NCBI GenBank assembly: GCA_965657795.1 | Contig: CBFHQJ010000008.1 | Span: 1-64,000, forward strand | DNA: 64,000 nt | Reading direction: 5' to 3' | From: SW10 sp965657795 | Lineage (GTDB): Bacteria > Verrucomicrobiota > Verrucomicrobiia > Verrucomicrobiales > Akkermansiaceae | In this document: positions 1 through 7,932 of the stretch, piece by piece | Position numbering within the stretch: the first letter of the stretch is position 1 | How the letters are laid out: the number at the start of each line of letters is the position of its first letter | Position numbers and translations under genes: made by a program | Notes under the pieces: generated by a model | What the model saw: the letters and a program-made list of their open reading frames with translations, nothing else | Told to the model about the DNA's origin: nothing | Database searches by the model: none

Positions 1-225
1 ATTCCTTTCGACTCGGCAGAAGACAAAGCCCTCGAGCAACTCTATGTCGGGCTCATTGAAAGCACCGTCGGGGTCGAACGCGCTAAAGAATTGGAGGAAA
101 TACCATGGGAAGACCTTACCAACGGAAAAGACCCGCTTCAGGTGGGGATGATGAAAAACTTAGTGATTACAATTCGGCATTTTGAATCTCGTCGTGAGAG
201 AAGAGCATTCATAAAAGATCAGTAA
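1..225 (+). CDS. C-terminal fragment of an unknown protein (5' end outside the window)
   Basis: Frame 1 is open from the first base to TAA at 223-225, giving 74 residues of a protein that begins upstream of the window. The fragment is strongly charged, acidic in its first half (ELEEIPWEDL) and basic at the end (HFESRRERRAFIKDQ). There is no membrane segment, signal or recognisable catalytic motif. It converges on the sugar kinase gene, 24 bases away. I do not recognise the family. Confidence 0.6.
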   Translation: MPFDSAEDKALEQLYVGLIESTVGVERAKELEEIPWEDLTNGKDPLQVGMMKNLVITIRHFESRRERRAFIKDQ

Positions 226-249
226 AGATCTGCTCGTGCAACAAGGCTC

Positions 250-1149
250 CTAATTCTGCTCATCTAAATCAGCGAGCCTCCGATGCCCCAAAGCCACCCC
301 CCCCAAAAGGCCGGCATGATCCCCCAATTCCGGAGACACGATCAGCTCTTCGGGTAAGTCCAAATATCCATTGATCAGATAGGTCACCTGCTTCCGCACC
401 ATCGGCAACAATTGTTCCTGATGCATGACTCCGCCGCCGAGAATGATTCTTTGCACCGGAGCAATCGTGAGGACATTGACACACGCTTGCGCCAGATAGT
501 ATGCCTCCATCTCCCACGCTGGATGATCCTTCGGAAGATCTTCCGCCTTCATTCCCCAGCGTTTCTCGATAGCCGGACCACAAGCCAAACCTTCCAGGCA
601 ATCTCCGTGAAACGAGCACACGCCCTCGAATGGATCGTCGGGATGCCGCTTCACCCGCATGTGCCCCATCTCCGGATGCCCCGAACCATGCACCAATCCT
701 CCATCAATCATCAGCCCTCCGCCAATTCCAGTTCCAACCGTAAAATAAGCCGCGTTTTTCAACCCTGTCGCCGCTCCCCAGGTTGCCTCACCAAACAAGG
801 CCGCATTCACATCTGTCTCAAAGACCACCGGCACCTCTCCCACGACATCACGAAGCGGCCCGAGAAGATCAGTTTGGGACCAACCCGGCTTGGGAGTTGT
901 GGTGATAAAACCGAAAGTTTCCGATTCCACATCAAGATCCGCCGGCCCGAAGGTGCCAATCGAGAGGGCTTCAGCCCTCCCGTGAGCAGCCTGCTCCCGT
1001 TCAAAAAACTCCACTAGGGCACGAACCGTTTCCTGAGGCGAGGTCGTCGGGATTCTTTCGCGAGCGACAATCCCATCCGGTCCCCGCGAGAGCGCCGCCA
1101 CCATTTTCGTTCCGCCCGATTCCAGAGCCGCTACCAACCTTCCGTTCAT
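250..1149 (-). CDS. scrK: ROK-family sugar kinase, probably fructokinase
   Basis: A 299-residue ROK (repressor, ORF, kinase) family protein without an N-terminal helix-turn-helix, so an enzyme rather than a regulator. The phosphate-binding loop is seen near residues 8-15 (ALESGGTK), the catalytic Asp is D113 in ETDVNAALFGE, and a glycine-rich VGTGIGGG follows at 138-145. The stretch EMGHMRVKRHPDD through CSFHGDCLEG carries the Cys/His zinc site of the fructokinase branch (C178, H181, C184). It would phosphorylate fructose or a similar hexose with ATP in the cytoplasm. Length and motif order are complete. It stands alone, convergent with the fragment on its left. Glucokinase or mannokinase activity is possible, but the zinc motif favours fructokinase. 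Confidence 0.85.
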   Translation of the reverse strand: MNGRLVAALESGGTKMVAALSRGPDGIVARERIPTTSPQETVRALVEFFEREQAAHGRAEALSIGTFGPADLDVESETFGFITTTPKPGWSQTDLLGPLRDVVGEVPVVFETDVNAALFGEATWGAATGLKNAAYFTVGTGIGGGLMIDGGLVHGSGHPEMGHMRVKRHPDDPFEGVCSFHGDCLEGLACGPAIEKRWGMKAEDLPKDHPAWEMEAYYLAQACVNVLTIAPVQRIILGGGVMHQEQLLPMVRKQVTYLINGYLDLPEELIVSPELGDHAGLLGGVALGHRRLADLDEQN

Positions 1150-1250
1150 GTGAGCTCATTGCCTACCAGACCCATCCGACCTCGTAAACGTCAGATGGAC
1201 TTCTCAGATGGCACTTGTCAAAAACAGCTTTTGCCGATAGAGCCCTCCCC

Positions 1251-1637
1251 GTGGCTGACTTTCGATTTGAAAACCTCGAGGTATGGAAAATGGCAACCGA
1301 GATCGGGCATCGCATTGCCGACCTCGCCGATGGCATTGATTCCTTGGGTAAAACCGCTTTTGCCAATCGCTTGCGCGAGTGCAGTTATCTTATCTCCGGA
1401 ATCCTTGCCGAGGGCAGTAGTTGCCCCACCAAGCCTGAATTTGCCGTCTTCGTGAGCCGCGCACGCGGAGCAACTCTTGAGATTGCCAACCTCATCATTT
1501 TCTTCTCCGACCGCGAACTCATCACGGAGGAAGACGAGACCAACCTTGTCAACATGCTGAAGCGCGAGTCCAAGATGCTCGACAACTTCCGCCAAAGCCT
1601 CGAGCGAGCAGGCCAGCCCGACCCCGTCGGAGCCTAG
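1251..1637 (+). CDS. Four-helix bundle protein (S23-like)
   Basis: A small, mostly helical cytoplasmic protein of the four-helix bundle family related to the 23S rRNA intervening-sequence (S23) proteins. The hallmark opening FRFENLEVWKMATEIG is present, followed by ADLADGIDSLGK, FANRLRECSYLISGILAEG and a C-terminal helix ending in LERAGQPDPVGA. I chose GTG at 1251 because the family normally begins a few residues before FRFENLEVW; an in-frame TTG at 1215 would add 12 residues. Neither start has a clear ribosome binding site. No rRNA sequence surrounds it, so this copy is free-standing. Its function is unknown. Confidence 0.75.
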   Translation: MADFRFENLEVWKMATEIGHRIADLADGIDSLGKTAFANRLRECSYLISGILAEGSSCPTKPEFAVFVSRARGATLEIANLIIFFSDRELITEEDETNLVNMLKRESKMLDNFRQSLERAGQPDPVGA

Positions 1638-1796
1638 GTTTTCAATCAAGCTCAACCTGTCATCGACAGGCGACCAAGCGATAAAATCCGCGTGGCGGCA
1701 CAGTCACGGTCACCCTCTTTGAGCTGCTCGCCGGGAGGCTGGTCAACAGGTTCTCCCGGTCATCATTCACCGCCATCGAGACGGTGCTCCAATTCT

Positions 1797-2303
1797 CTAT
1801 GTCCTCGGCCGCTTCCAAGCAAAATCCCAGCCCAAACGGGTGTTGAACTGGACCTCTATCCAGCCATCCGGCAGTTCTTGAACAACCTTGAAATCAAGAT
1901 CGACTGGCGAGTCGATTACAATACCACCTTCGCCATCAACTAGGTCAAAGCGGCTCAGCCCTCCGGGCTCGGGTGAGAATGAAAATGATTGCATGGAAAC
2001 CAGAGAAACGGGACGAAATGCTCCATCCTCCCTCAGCATCACCGAGTATAAACGGGTATCGGGAGCACCGGCAACGGTTGGAACCTCAATTCGAAAATTC
2101 TCATTTCTGCTTGGATGATGGACGACTATCGATGACCCGACTTCCTCATCACCGGCAAATAAAACCATCTCGATTTCTTCATCGTTAATCCTCACTCCCT
2201 CTTCCGAATAGGCATTGCCATAGAAAGTGGAGAACGGTTGTGGGAACGGCGCTTGGGCTGATGCACCAAGCACCATCGCGATGAAACAAAAAAGAATTCT
2301 CAT
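1797..2303 (-). CDS. Small exported protein paired with the decayed giant gene
   Basis: A 168-residue protein with a clear signal peptide (MRILFCFIAMVLGASAQ) and no membrane helix afterwards. The mature start APFPQPFSTFYGNAYSEEG resembles the mature start of the pseudogene just upstream (FPPAPPAVIFGKVRGEFG), so the two probably share a small N-terminal beta domain. The ATG at 2303 lies one base beyond the reconstructed stop of that pseudogene (2305-2307), indicating a former two-gene operon. The rest is rich in acidic and beta-prone segments without catalytic motifs. It appears intact although its partner is broken. Function unknown; likely an extracytoplasmic accessory protein. Confidence 0.7.
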   Translation of the reverse strand: MRILFCFIAMVLGASAQAPFPQPFSTFYGNAYSEEGVRINDEEIEMVLFAGDEEVGSSIVVHHPSRNENFRIEVPTVAGAPDTRLYSVMLREDGAFRPVSLVSMQSFSFSPEPGGLSRFDLVDGEGGIVIDSPVDLDFKVVQELPDGWIEVQFNTRLGWDFAWKRPRT

Positions 2304-2304
2304 T

Positions 2305-3511
2305 TTAGTTACCTGAATAGGAATAGGTTTTCAGATGGAGTTTGATGTCTTTCACCGTCCGGATGAAGCGGCAACTCCCTCGTCTTCATCGGCAAGAAGC
2401 TCTTTTGCCGGGATCGCAAGTTTCCAGCTGGAGTTCCAAACCGAACGCCCAACAAGACGACTGCTGGTATAATCGGCAGCCTGGTCGGTGAAGAAAAAAT
2501 CAACCCGGTCTGTAGCCCGGAATGAGGGATGACGTCACGGGAAGCGAAAGACCTCCTGCAGGGTCTGCGTGCCATCCTGAATAGCGGTCGAGGTCGGCTC
2601 CGATGAACCAAGATCAAATGGTAGTGGCATCGCGTAATCCTGAACCGCCCAGGTGCGAATCCCCTGCGAGCCTCCCAATGGAGGAGTTCGCATGGTATCA
2701 AGCCCACTTGGAATGATGAAAACATTCGGCGTGGCACCCAGAGCATCCTCATGATTATGGGTCGGATCGCCCGGTCCATTTTCACAAATCACACAAGGAG
2801 CCATTCCCTGATAACCTTCAAAGACCACCCCAAGAGAATGAACCTTCGTCGCAAAACTCGTTGTTGTGAAATCGCTATCACCAGCGAGGAGATTCTTGCC
2901 GAAGAAGTTCTTTCCAGCCTCGATTGTTGTGGGGAAGTTAATCAGGAATCCTGGTTGGGAGTCCCCGGTGTTCAGCTGCATGGCGTGGGTTGCGATGTCG
3001 GCATCAATCAGGAGGTTTGGAGTCACCAAACTTTCCAGCGTTTGCTGCCATGCCATATCTCCCTCCGGACCATCCGGGATGCGGAAGTATTCACGACGCA
3101 ATGAAAAGGTCGTCCCGTTCGTCTCGGGCTTATTGAAGCCAAGACGCCCTTTGACGACCTCGTAATCTCCCTTCAATTTCGCCAGCAATCCAGAAAGACC
3201 AGGATCGCCATTCTCACTCGCCGAAAGCATCGGTTCGCCATTGGCACCAACGACGCCGAGAGCACGCGAGCTAATAATATTACCCAGGAATTGTTGTCCC
3301 TCAATCGAGCCGAGCAAACCAGTCTCATAGTCGTACGCTTGCGCTGCGAGGAAGGAATACTTGGACGCCCAATCGAGAAGGGTTTGGTAGCACCTTCCGC
3401 AGGGCTATATCCAAATTCACCTCGAACCTTCCCAAAAATCACCGCAGGTGGTGCTGGCGGAAAAGCATTTGCAACCAACAAAGTGCACAAGAAGAGAAAG
3501 ATATATGCCGT
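2305..3511 (-). pseudogene. Decayed gene for a giant exported protein, only the two ends left
   Basis: Three reading-frame pieces assemble into the ends of one exported protein. The 5' piece encodes a signal peptide (YIFLFLCTLLVANA) and mature start FPPAPPAVIFGKVRGEFG; the codon where ATG is expected reads ACG (3511-3509). Between about 3372 and 3405 the frame changes and the text jumps to TLLDWASKYSFLAAQAYDYE. This reads on through SLRREYFRIPDG and FATKVHSLGVVFEGYQGM to EVFRFP, where TGA interrupts at 2535-2537. The same frame continues as RHPSFRATDRVDFFF and RLVGRSVWNSSWKLAIPA. A one-base loss near 2366-2371 is needed to finish as RTVKDIKLHLKTYSYSGN, stop 2305-2307. The 3' part resembles the C-terminus of very large secreted proteins I associate with Verrucomicrobia and Planctomycetes. 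That memory could not be checked. Confidence 0.75.
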
Positions 3512-3570
3512 TCAGCAAGATTCAGTAAGTCAAAGAAGAAGATCCTTCAAGAAAAACGAAATCTAACAAT

Positions 3571-5232
3571 CTAGCTATTGGCAATTTTTGCGCGGGCTTC
3601 CTTCAGTTTGGTCAAAAGCCAGACTGTCAGAATCCCCCCTACAAAAAGCCAGAACCCAAAGGCATTGGGGACCGCTCTGGCGACATCTCGGGGCATCCCT
3701 TCCTGGGAAAGAAAAACACCCGATCCAAAAACCGGCCAGGTCAGTGGACACATCCCGGCCAACCACACTGCCAGGGCGACAAAGTCATCGCTGCTCACGG
3801 CCAGGATCACGCCAAGCATCAGAGGAAGTATTCCGCCCAGGATGACGACCAGTCCTGTCACCTTGCGACCCACTGATTCCAAAAGAGCCGCCATTCCCAA
3901 ACCTCCGCACAGCAAAATAATAAGCATCGCAACCGGAGTCACCATCAGCAGCGAGAGCTCGGGATACCAATGGGAATCGGTCAGCGCCTTTCCAAAAACA
4001 AACCAGCCGGCGGCGCCGATTAACGACATCGCCACCACCCACGGAACCGACGTCGCGGCATCAGATAGCACGGGTAATCTGGAGTTCCCGAATTTACGCG
4101 CGCGCCGCCAACCACGCACCTGGCCGTTCGATTCCGCCGAGATGATAAAGGTGAGCCACCACAGGCTGGCAAGGGTCACCAAGCCATAGATCCCGATCAT
4201 CACCGTGGCCTCCCAACTCTGAGGACTCCAAAACAGCGAATCCGGATTCATCAGACGGCCGAAACGTCGGCTAAATTCTCGAGACGGGAACAGATCTCCG
4301 GAGTCCATCAGAGGAAGAGCATTGCCAAGAAGCATCACCTGAAGCCAGCCAAAGAGTCCGGTCGCGGAAAACTTACCCAAAAGATGGCACTCCGCTTTTC
4401 GCCAACGACGCCACAACATCATCACCATCGCAAGGCTCAGGACAGCCTGCGAAATCAGCGTGAAGACATATTGAGGGAAGTTAAGTCCAAAGAACTTCAC
4501 CGGAGGGATGATCGAATTGATAAGCTCTGCGGCACTCCCCAAAGGTCGCGCGATCATGGTCGGATAGACCTCGTAAAAGACCGGGTAGATCGTGAAATAT
4601 TTCAGATAGACCAAACCAAACTTGGCTGCTTGGGGAATGATCAAATAGAGAATGATCACCAATCCGGTCGACGTCAGGAAAGCCCACCGACGGTTTTTCA
4701 TCACCGAACCTGCGAGGACGCCAGTCAGGTGGTAGAGAATCGCCGCCATCAGAAAAACAGCATAAAGCTGCAGAATCCCATCCATTGGCACCTGCCCCTT
4801 CCAAACCGAATAGACGGTAAAAGGCATTGTCGCAAAAAACAGAATCCACTCACGAATCGGCAAGCCAAAGAGATAGCCCAGCACCTTCGCCAACGGAGTC
4901 ATGGGAGCCAATCTTTGGTAATCAATGACTCCTTCATCGGCCTCCGTGGTGATCCCCGCCGCGGCCTGCCCGGTCCCTAATCCAAAAAGGATGAGCCCCT
5001 GAATCACCAACAGAGGAATAAGGGGCATTCTGGCCACATCGATGGGATCTTGAATCGTGCGAGCCGTGCCTTCCCGTGCCAGGAAAAAGAAAAATCCGGC
5101 CACCAAAATCGTCATTAAGAAAGCGATCCCGAGACCAGCCGGGCGCAAGCGGCTTCGCGCATAACGCTTCAAAATTGGATTCGCCCAAATCATCCAGGCC
5201 GGCAAGGGCTTTAACTTTTTTTGTCCCTTCAT
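3571..5232 (-). CDS. ABC transporter permease (ABC-2 like exporter)
   Basis: A 553-residue integral membrane protein with about twelve hydrophobic segments, such as GLGIAFLMTILVAGFFFFLA, MPLIPLLVIQGLILFGLG and GLVVILGGILPLMLGVILAV. The early TGQAAAGITTEADEGVIDYQ stretch after the second helix is typical of gene-fused ABC-2 type permeases. Its ATG at 5232 overlaps the last bases of the ATPase gene (ATGA, 5229-5232), so the two are translationally coupled and should form one exporter. The substrate cannot be told. It is the last gene of the run 7121-3571. A charged N-terminal tail (KGQKKLKPLPAW) points to a cytoplasmic N-terminus. Confidence 0.85.
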   Translation of the reverse strand: MKGQKKLKPLPAWMIWANPILKRYARSRLRPAGLGIAFLMTILVAGFFFFLAREGTARTIQDPIDVARMPLIPLLVIQGLILFGLGTGQAAAGITTEADEGVIDYQRLAPMTPLAKVLGYLFGLPIREWILFFATMPFTVYSVWKGQVPMDGILQLYAVFLMAAILYHLTGVLAGSVMKNRRWAFLTSTGLVIILYLIIPQAAKFGLVYLKYFTIYPVFYEVYPTMIARPLGSAAELINSIIPPVKFFGLNFPQYVFTLISQAVLSLAMVMMLWRRWRKAECHLLGKFSATGLFGWLQVMLLGNALPLMDSGDLFPSREFSRRFGRLMNPDSLFWSPQSWEATVMIGIYGLVTLASLWWLTFIISAESNGQVRGWRRARKFGNSRLPVLSDAATSVPWVVAMSLIGAAGWFVFGKALTDSHWYPELSLLMVTPVAMLIILLCGGLGMAALLESVGRKVTGLVVILGGILPLMLGVILAVSSDDFVALAVWLAGMCPLTWPVFGSGVFLSQEGMPRDVARAVPNAFGFWLFVGGILTVWLLTKLKEARAKIANS

Positions 5233-6176
5233 TCCTCTCGATTCCCTTCCGCAACTCTCACCAATATTTCCTCAAATGAAGAACTCTCCTCTTCAAAAGA
5301 GCGAACCTTCAAACCTGCATTCACAAGAGCCATCAACAAAGCCTCCTGTTTCTCGTCACCTCCCAAAAACTGAAATCCAACTCGCGAACCATCCACCTTC
5401 AAGTCGCTGACATCCGGCCAGTTCTTCAGCCAAGCCTCCACCTCCGCAGGATCACCGGAAGTGACCACGCTTAGATTTCGCTCGGCCCGTCCCAACTCTC
5501 TTTTGACCTCGTCCGCCGTTCCACTTGCGAGGAGTCTGCCCTGATTCATGACACACAGCGACGAGCACATTTCTGCAAGCTCACTGAGAATGTGCGAACT
5601 CACCACCACCGTCGCGCCTTCCGCCGCCAGGCCTTGCAGAGCGATGCGCATTTCACGACGTGAAAGCGGATCAAGCCCACTCGCAGGCTCATCCAAAATG
5701 AGCACCTTGGGCCGATGAAGGAGCGTTTTAGCCAAAACCAAACGCTGGGTCTGCCCCCGCGAAAGTTCCTTGCACCAGGAATTCCGCTTATCGAAGAGAT
5801 TTACCATTTTCAAACACTCGTCCACCCTCTCGCGGCGCGCCCCCGCCCGACCAAGGCGGTGGGTATCGGCATGAAAATCCAAAAACTCCCAAAGCTTCAA
5901 ATCCGATGGCACCGGCGCAAGATCGGGCATGTAAGCCATGACCCGGCGGGCTTCCTCAGCCGATTCAAAAATATCAAACCCCGCTACAGTCACCTCACCG
6001 TAAGTCGGCTCCATCAAGGTGGTGAGCACCTTGAATGTGCTGGTCTTCCCCGCTCCATTCGGCCCCACCAATCCGTAAACCACCCCCGAAGGAATCGTCA
6101 GACTGATATCGTTCACCGCCACAAAATCTCCGTAGTCGACGCGGAGATCCTTGATCTCAATTGCTGCCTCGCTCAT
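5229..6176 (-). CDS. ABC transporter ATP-binding protein
   Basis: A 315-residue nucleotide-binding subunit of an ABC-2 type exporter. Visible motifs are Walker A (GPNGAGKTST, about residue 38), the signature LSRGQTQRL, Walker B plus catalytic Glu in VLILDEPASGLDP, and the switch His in VVSSHILSEL. The C-terminal 90 residues form the regulatory tail common in drug- and lipid-export ATPases. It overlaps the permease gene downstream by four bases and starts at the base next to the stop of the upstream gene (6177), so all three are one operon. It should drive the permease at 3571-5232 at the inner face of the membrane. Confidence 0.92.
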   Translation of the reverse strand: MSEAAIEIKDLRVDYGDFVAVNDISLTIPSGVVYGLVGPNGAGKTSTFKVLTTLMEPTYGEVTVAGFDIFESAEEARRVMAYMPDLAPVPSDLKLWEFLDFHADTHRLGRAGARRERVDECLKMVNLFDKRNSWCKELSRGQTQRLVLAKTLLHRPKVLILDEPASGLDPLSRREMRIALQGLAAEGATVVVSSHILSELAEMCSSLCVMNQGRLLASGTADEVKRELGRAERNLSVVTSGDPAEVEAWLKNWPDVSDLKVDGSRVGFQFLGGDEKQEALLMALVNAGLKVRSFEEESSSFEEILVRVAEGNREE

Positions 6177-7121
6177 CTAAAAAACATCTTTCTCCAAAAG
6201 ATCGAAATCCCTGGGAGGAGCCAATTGGTAACGCTCCCATTGCTCAGCCACCTCACGTGCCTGATTTTCGCGATACTCATCGAGCACTTTTCTCTGCTCT
6301 GAATTCAATAAGCCACTAATCGCAGCATCTCTCGCCGCACGATTCAGCGGCGCCGTCTCACCTCGATAGTCTTCCGGATTCACCTCCGGGCGGTAATCTT
6401 CGGACCCGCGCACCATCACACGGAACAGTTCAGCTTGTTGGTCTTCAGTCAGGGTTACGATTTCATCCAGACGACCCAACTTACGGTCCGCCTCCTCTTG
6501 CACCGCATCCACCCTCTTGGTCAATCGTTCCTCCTTAAATTGCTCTAGCTCCTCCCCTTCCAAAAATCCCTCCATGAGATCATCAGCTCCCTCAAAGTCC
6601 CGCCAGTCGTTATCAGTCGCCTTTACGAAGTCAACAAACCCACTTTGATTGTCGTTGATCACCTCCGTCACCTTCTCGGCATTCTCCTCGCTGCGCTTCT
6701 TGAAATACTCACGCAGCTGGTCTTTCTCCGACGCAGTCAAAGTATAATTTCGAGTCCACTCCGAGACACGGGCATCGGCCCAGTTGGCCTCGTTGACTTT
6801 CCTCACCCTCTCCATCACCGGAGCGACCTGACGCATCCACGGCTTCGCGCTTCCCAAAATATCATCAAAGCTAATCTCCTTCCCGTCCTTAAGGTCCCGC
6901 GCCAGGCGACGAAACTCACCCGATCCCGAGGCATCCGCGCGCCTGACGTATTCCTTCAAGGCTCTTGCTTCCCGACTGCTTTTGGCCGCCTGAACCTCGG
7001 CGAGTTCCAAACGATCCTCCAGCGAGCCCGGATCAGGGCGTTGACTCTTTGAGAAGAGATAGCCACCCGCCAGTCCCACGACGAGACCGACAATCAAACC
7101 GAGAGACTTTTTCAATTGCAC
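6177..7121 (-). CDS. Membrane-anchored helical protein of the ABC operon
   Basis: A 314-residue protein with one N-terminal membrane helix (LGLIVGLVVGLAGGYLFS) followed by a long, charged, almost entirely helical domain, presumably periplasmic. Two segments, LTASEKDQLREYF and LTEDQQAELFRVM, plus LLNSEQRKVLDEY near the end, resemble the LTxxQ motifs of CpxP/Spy-like proteins, although the spacing differs. It is the first gene of the operon with the ABC ATPase and permease, and its stop abuts the ATPase start. It may sense envelope or cargo state or chaperone the transporter. That role is inference; the family is not recognised. Confidence 0.6.
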   Translation of the reverse strand: MQLKKSLGLIVGLVVGLAGGYLFSKSQRPDPGSLEDRLELAEVQAAKSSREARALKEYVRRADASGSGEFRRLARDLKDGKEISFDDILGSAKPWMRQVAPVMERVRKVNEANWADARVSEWTRNYTLTASEKDQLREYFKKRSEENAEKVTEVINDNQSGFVDFVKATDNDWRDFEGADDLMEGFLEGEELEQFKEERLTKRVDAVQEEADRKLGRLDEIVTLTEDQQAELFRVMVRGSEDYRPEVNPEDYRGETAPLNRAARDAAISGLLNSEQRKVLDEYRENQAREVAEQWERYQLAPPRDFDLLEKDVF

Positions 7122-7185
7122 CCTTAACCTCTAGCAGATTCTCCCGAAGATGCCCTGAGAAATTTCATCACTGGATCCAAGTCTC

Positions 7186-7932
7186 TCAATCATCAGAGGG
7201 CAACCCCTGAAGATAAAGCGTAGCGACATAGACCAATTCATCGTCGTCGCTTTCTCCCAAATTGTTAATCTCCTTCTCAATCTCCCACCCGGTCTTTTTG
7301 AGAAGATTCTTCAAAGCCACATCAGTAAAGAATCGCAACCGCTGCTCGGTCTCTTCCCGCTTCACGACCTTTCCCGAAGCATCTTTCAAAGTGTAACGAT
7401 GCTTCCTTACCAGACTGCCGGTTTGCTCTTTGATTTTATGCCGGGTCTCCAGTTCTCCGGCCCCTCCCGATGGCAAGGCAACATCACGATCAAAATACCA
7501 CTCGTTCTGCGGCAAGTCTCCTGAGATCTCCGCCCACGGAAAAAACAGGGTGAGATAGAGATGATCGGTTTGCTCCCGAAGTCGCTGAAGCTGTTTTTGT
7601 GGATCGGGAAACAACTGAAAGGTGAAAGCCGGAATCACGATGGAGTCATACCCGCCTTCATGCTTTTGCCACTCCTCCTCCAAGACCTCCGCAGCAGGAA
7701 AACTCTCCCGGGACAGTGCTGCCATTTCCGAAGAGCACTCCAGTCCCAGCACGTCGTAGCCATTTTCAACCAAAGGACCCAGCAAACGCCCGGACCCCGA
7801 GCCGATGTATAAACACTTCCCCTCTTTATCTTCTAGAAAATCCTCAAGAAGAGGCAGCTCGCTGGGTGCCTCTTCCGCCTGCCAAAACAAATCGTGCCAG
7901 GACGCCTCAAACCCTTCGTAACCCGAACTCAT
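7186..7932 (-). CDS. Class I SAM-dependent methyltransferase
   Basis: A 248-residue soluble protein. Motif I of class I methyltransferases is visible as CLYIGSGSGRLLGPLVENG, followed by the acidic ribose-binding position in DVLGLECSSEMAALSR. A post-I region leads to YDSIVIPAFTFQLFPDP, matching motif IV/V. It would transfer a methyl group from S-adenosylmethionine to an unknown substrate. Its ATG overlaps the end of the antiporter gene by four bases (7929-7932), so both are co-translated. The N-terminal half-line SSGYEGFEASWHDLFW is not diagnostic. No other pathway gene is nearby to suggest the substrate. Confidence 0.8.
   Translation of the reverse strand: MSSGYEGFEASWHDLFWQAEEAPSELPLLEDFLEDKEGKCLYIGSGSGRLLGPLVENGYDVLGLECSSEMAALSRESFPAAEVLEEEWQKHEGGYDSIVIPAFTFQLFPDPQKQLQRLREQTDHLYLTLFFPWAEISGDLPQNEWYFDRDVALPSGGAGELETRHKIKEQTGSLVRKHRYTLKDASGKVVKREETEQRLRFFTDVALKNLLKKTGWEIEKEINNLGESDDDELVYVATLYLQGLPSDD

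Noticed and set aside
412..1017. Long forward frame across the ROK kinase gene
   Set aside because: Lies antisense to a complete kinase with all motifs; no family-like text and no start signal.
4384..4980. Forward frame of about 200 codons over the ABC permease
   Set aside because: Composition rich in His/Arg/Gln, typical of a shadow of a hydrophobic reverse-strand gene.
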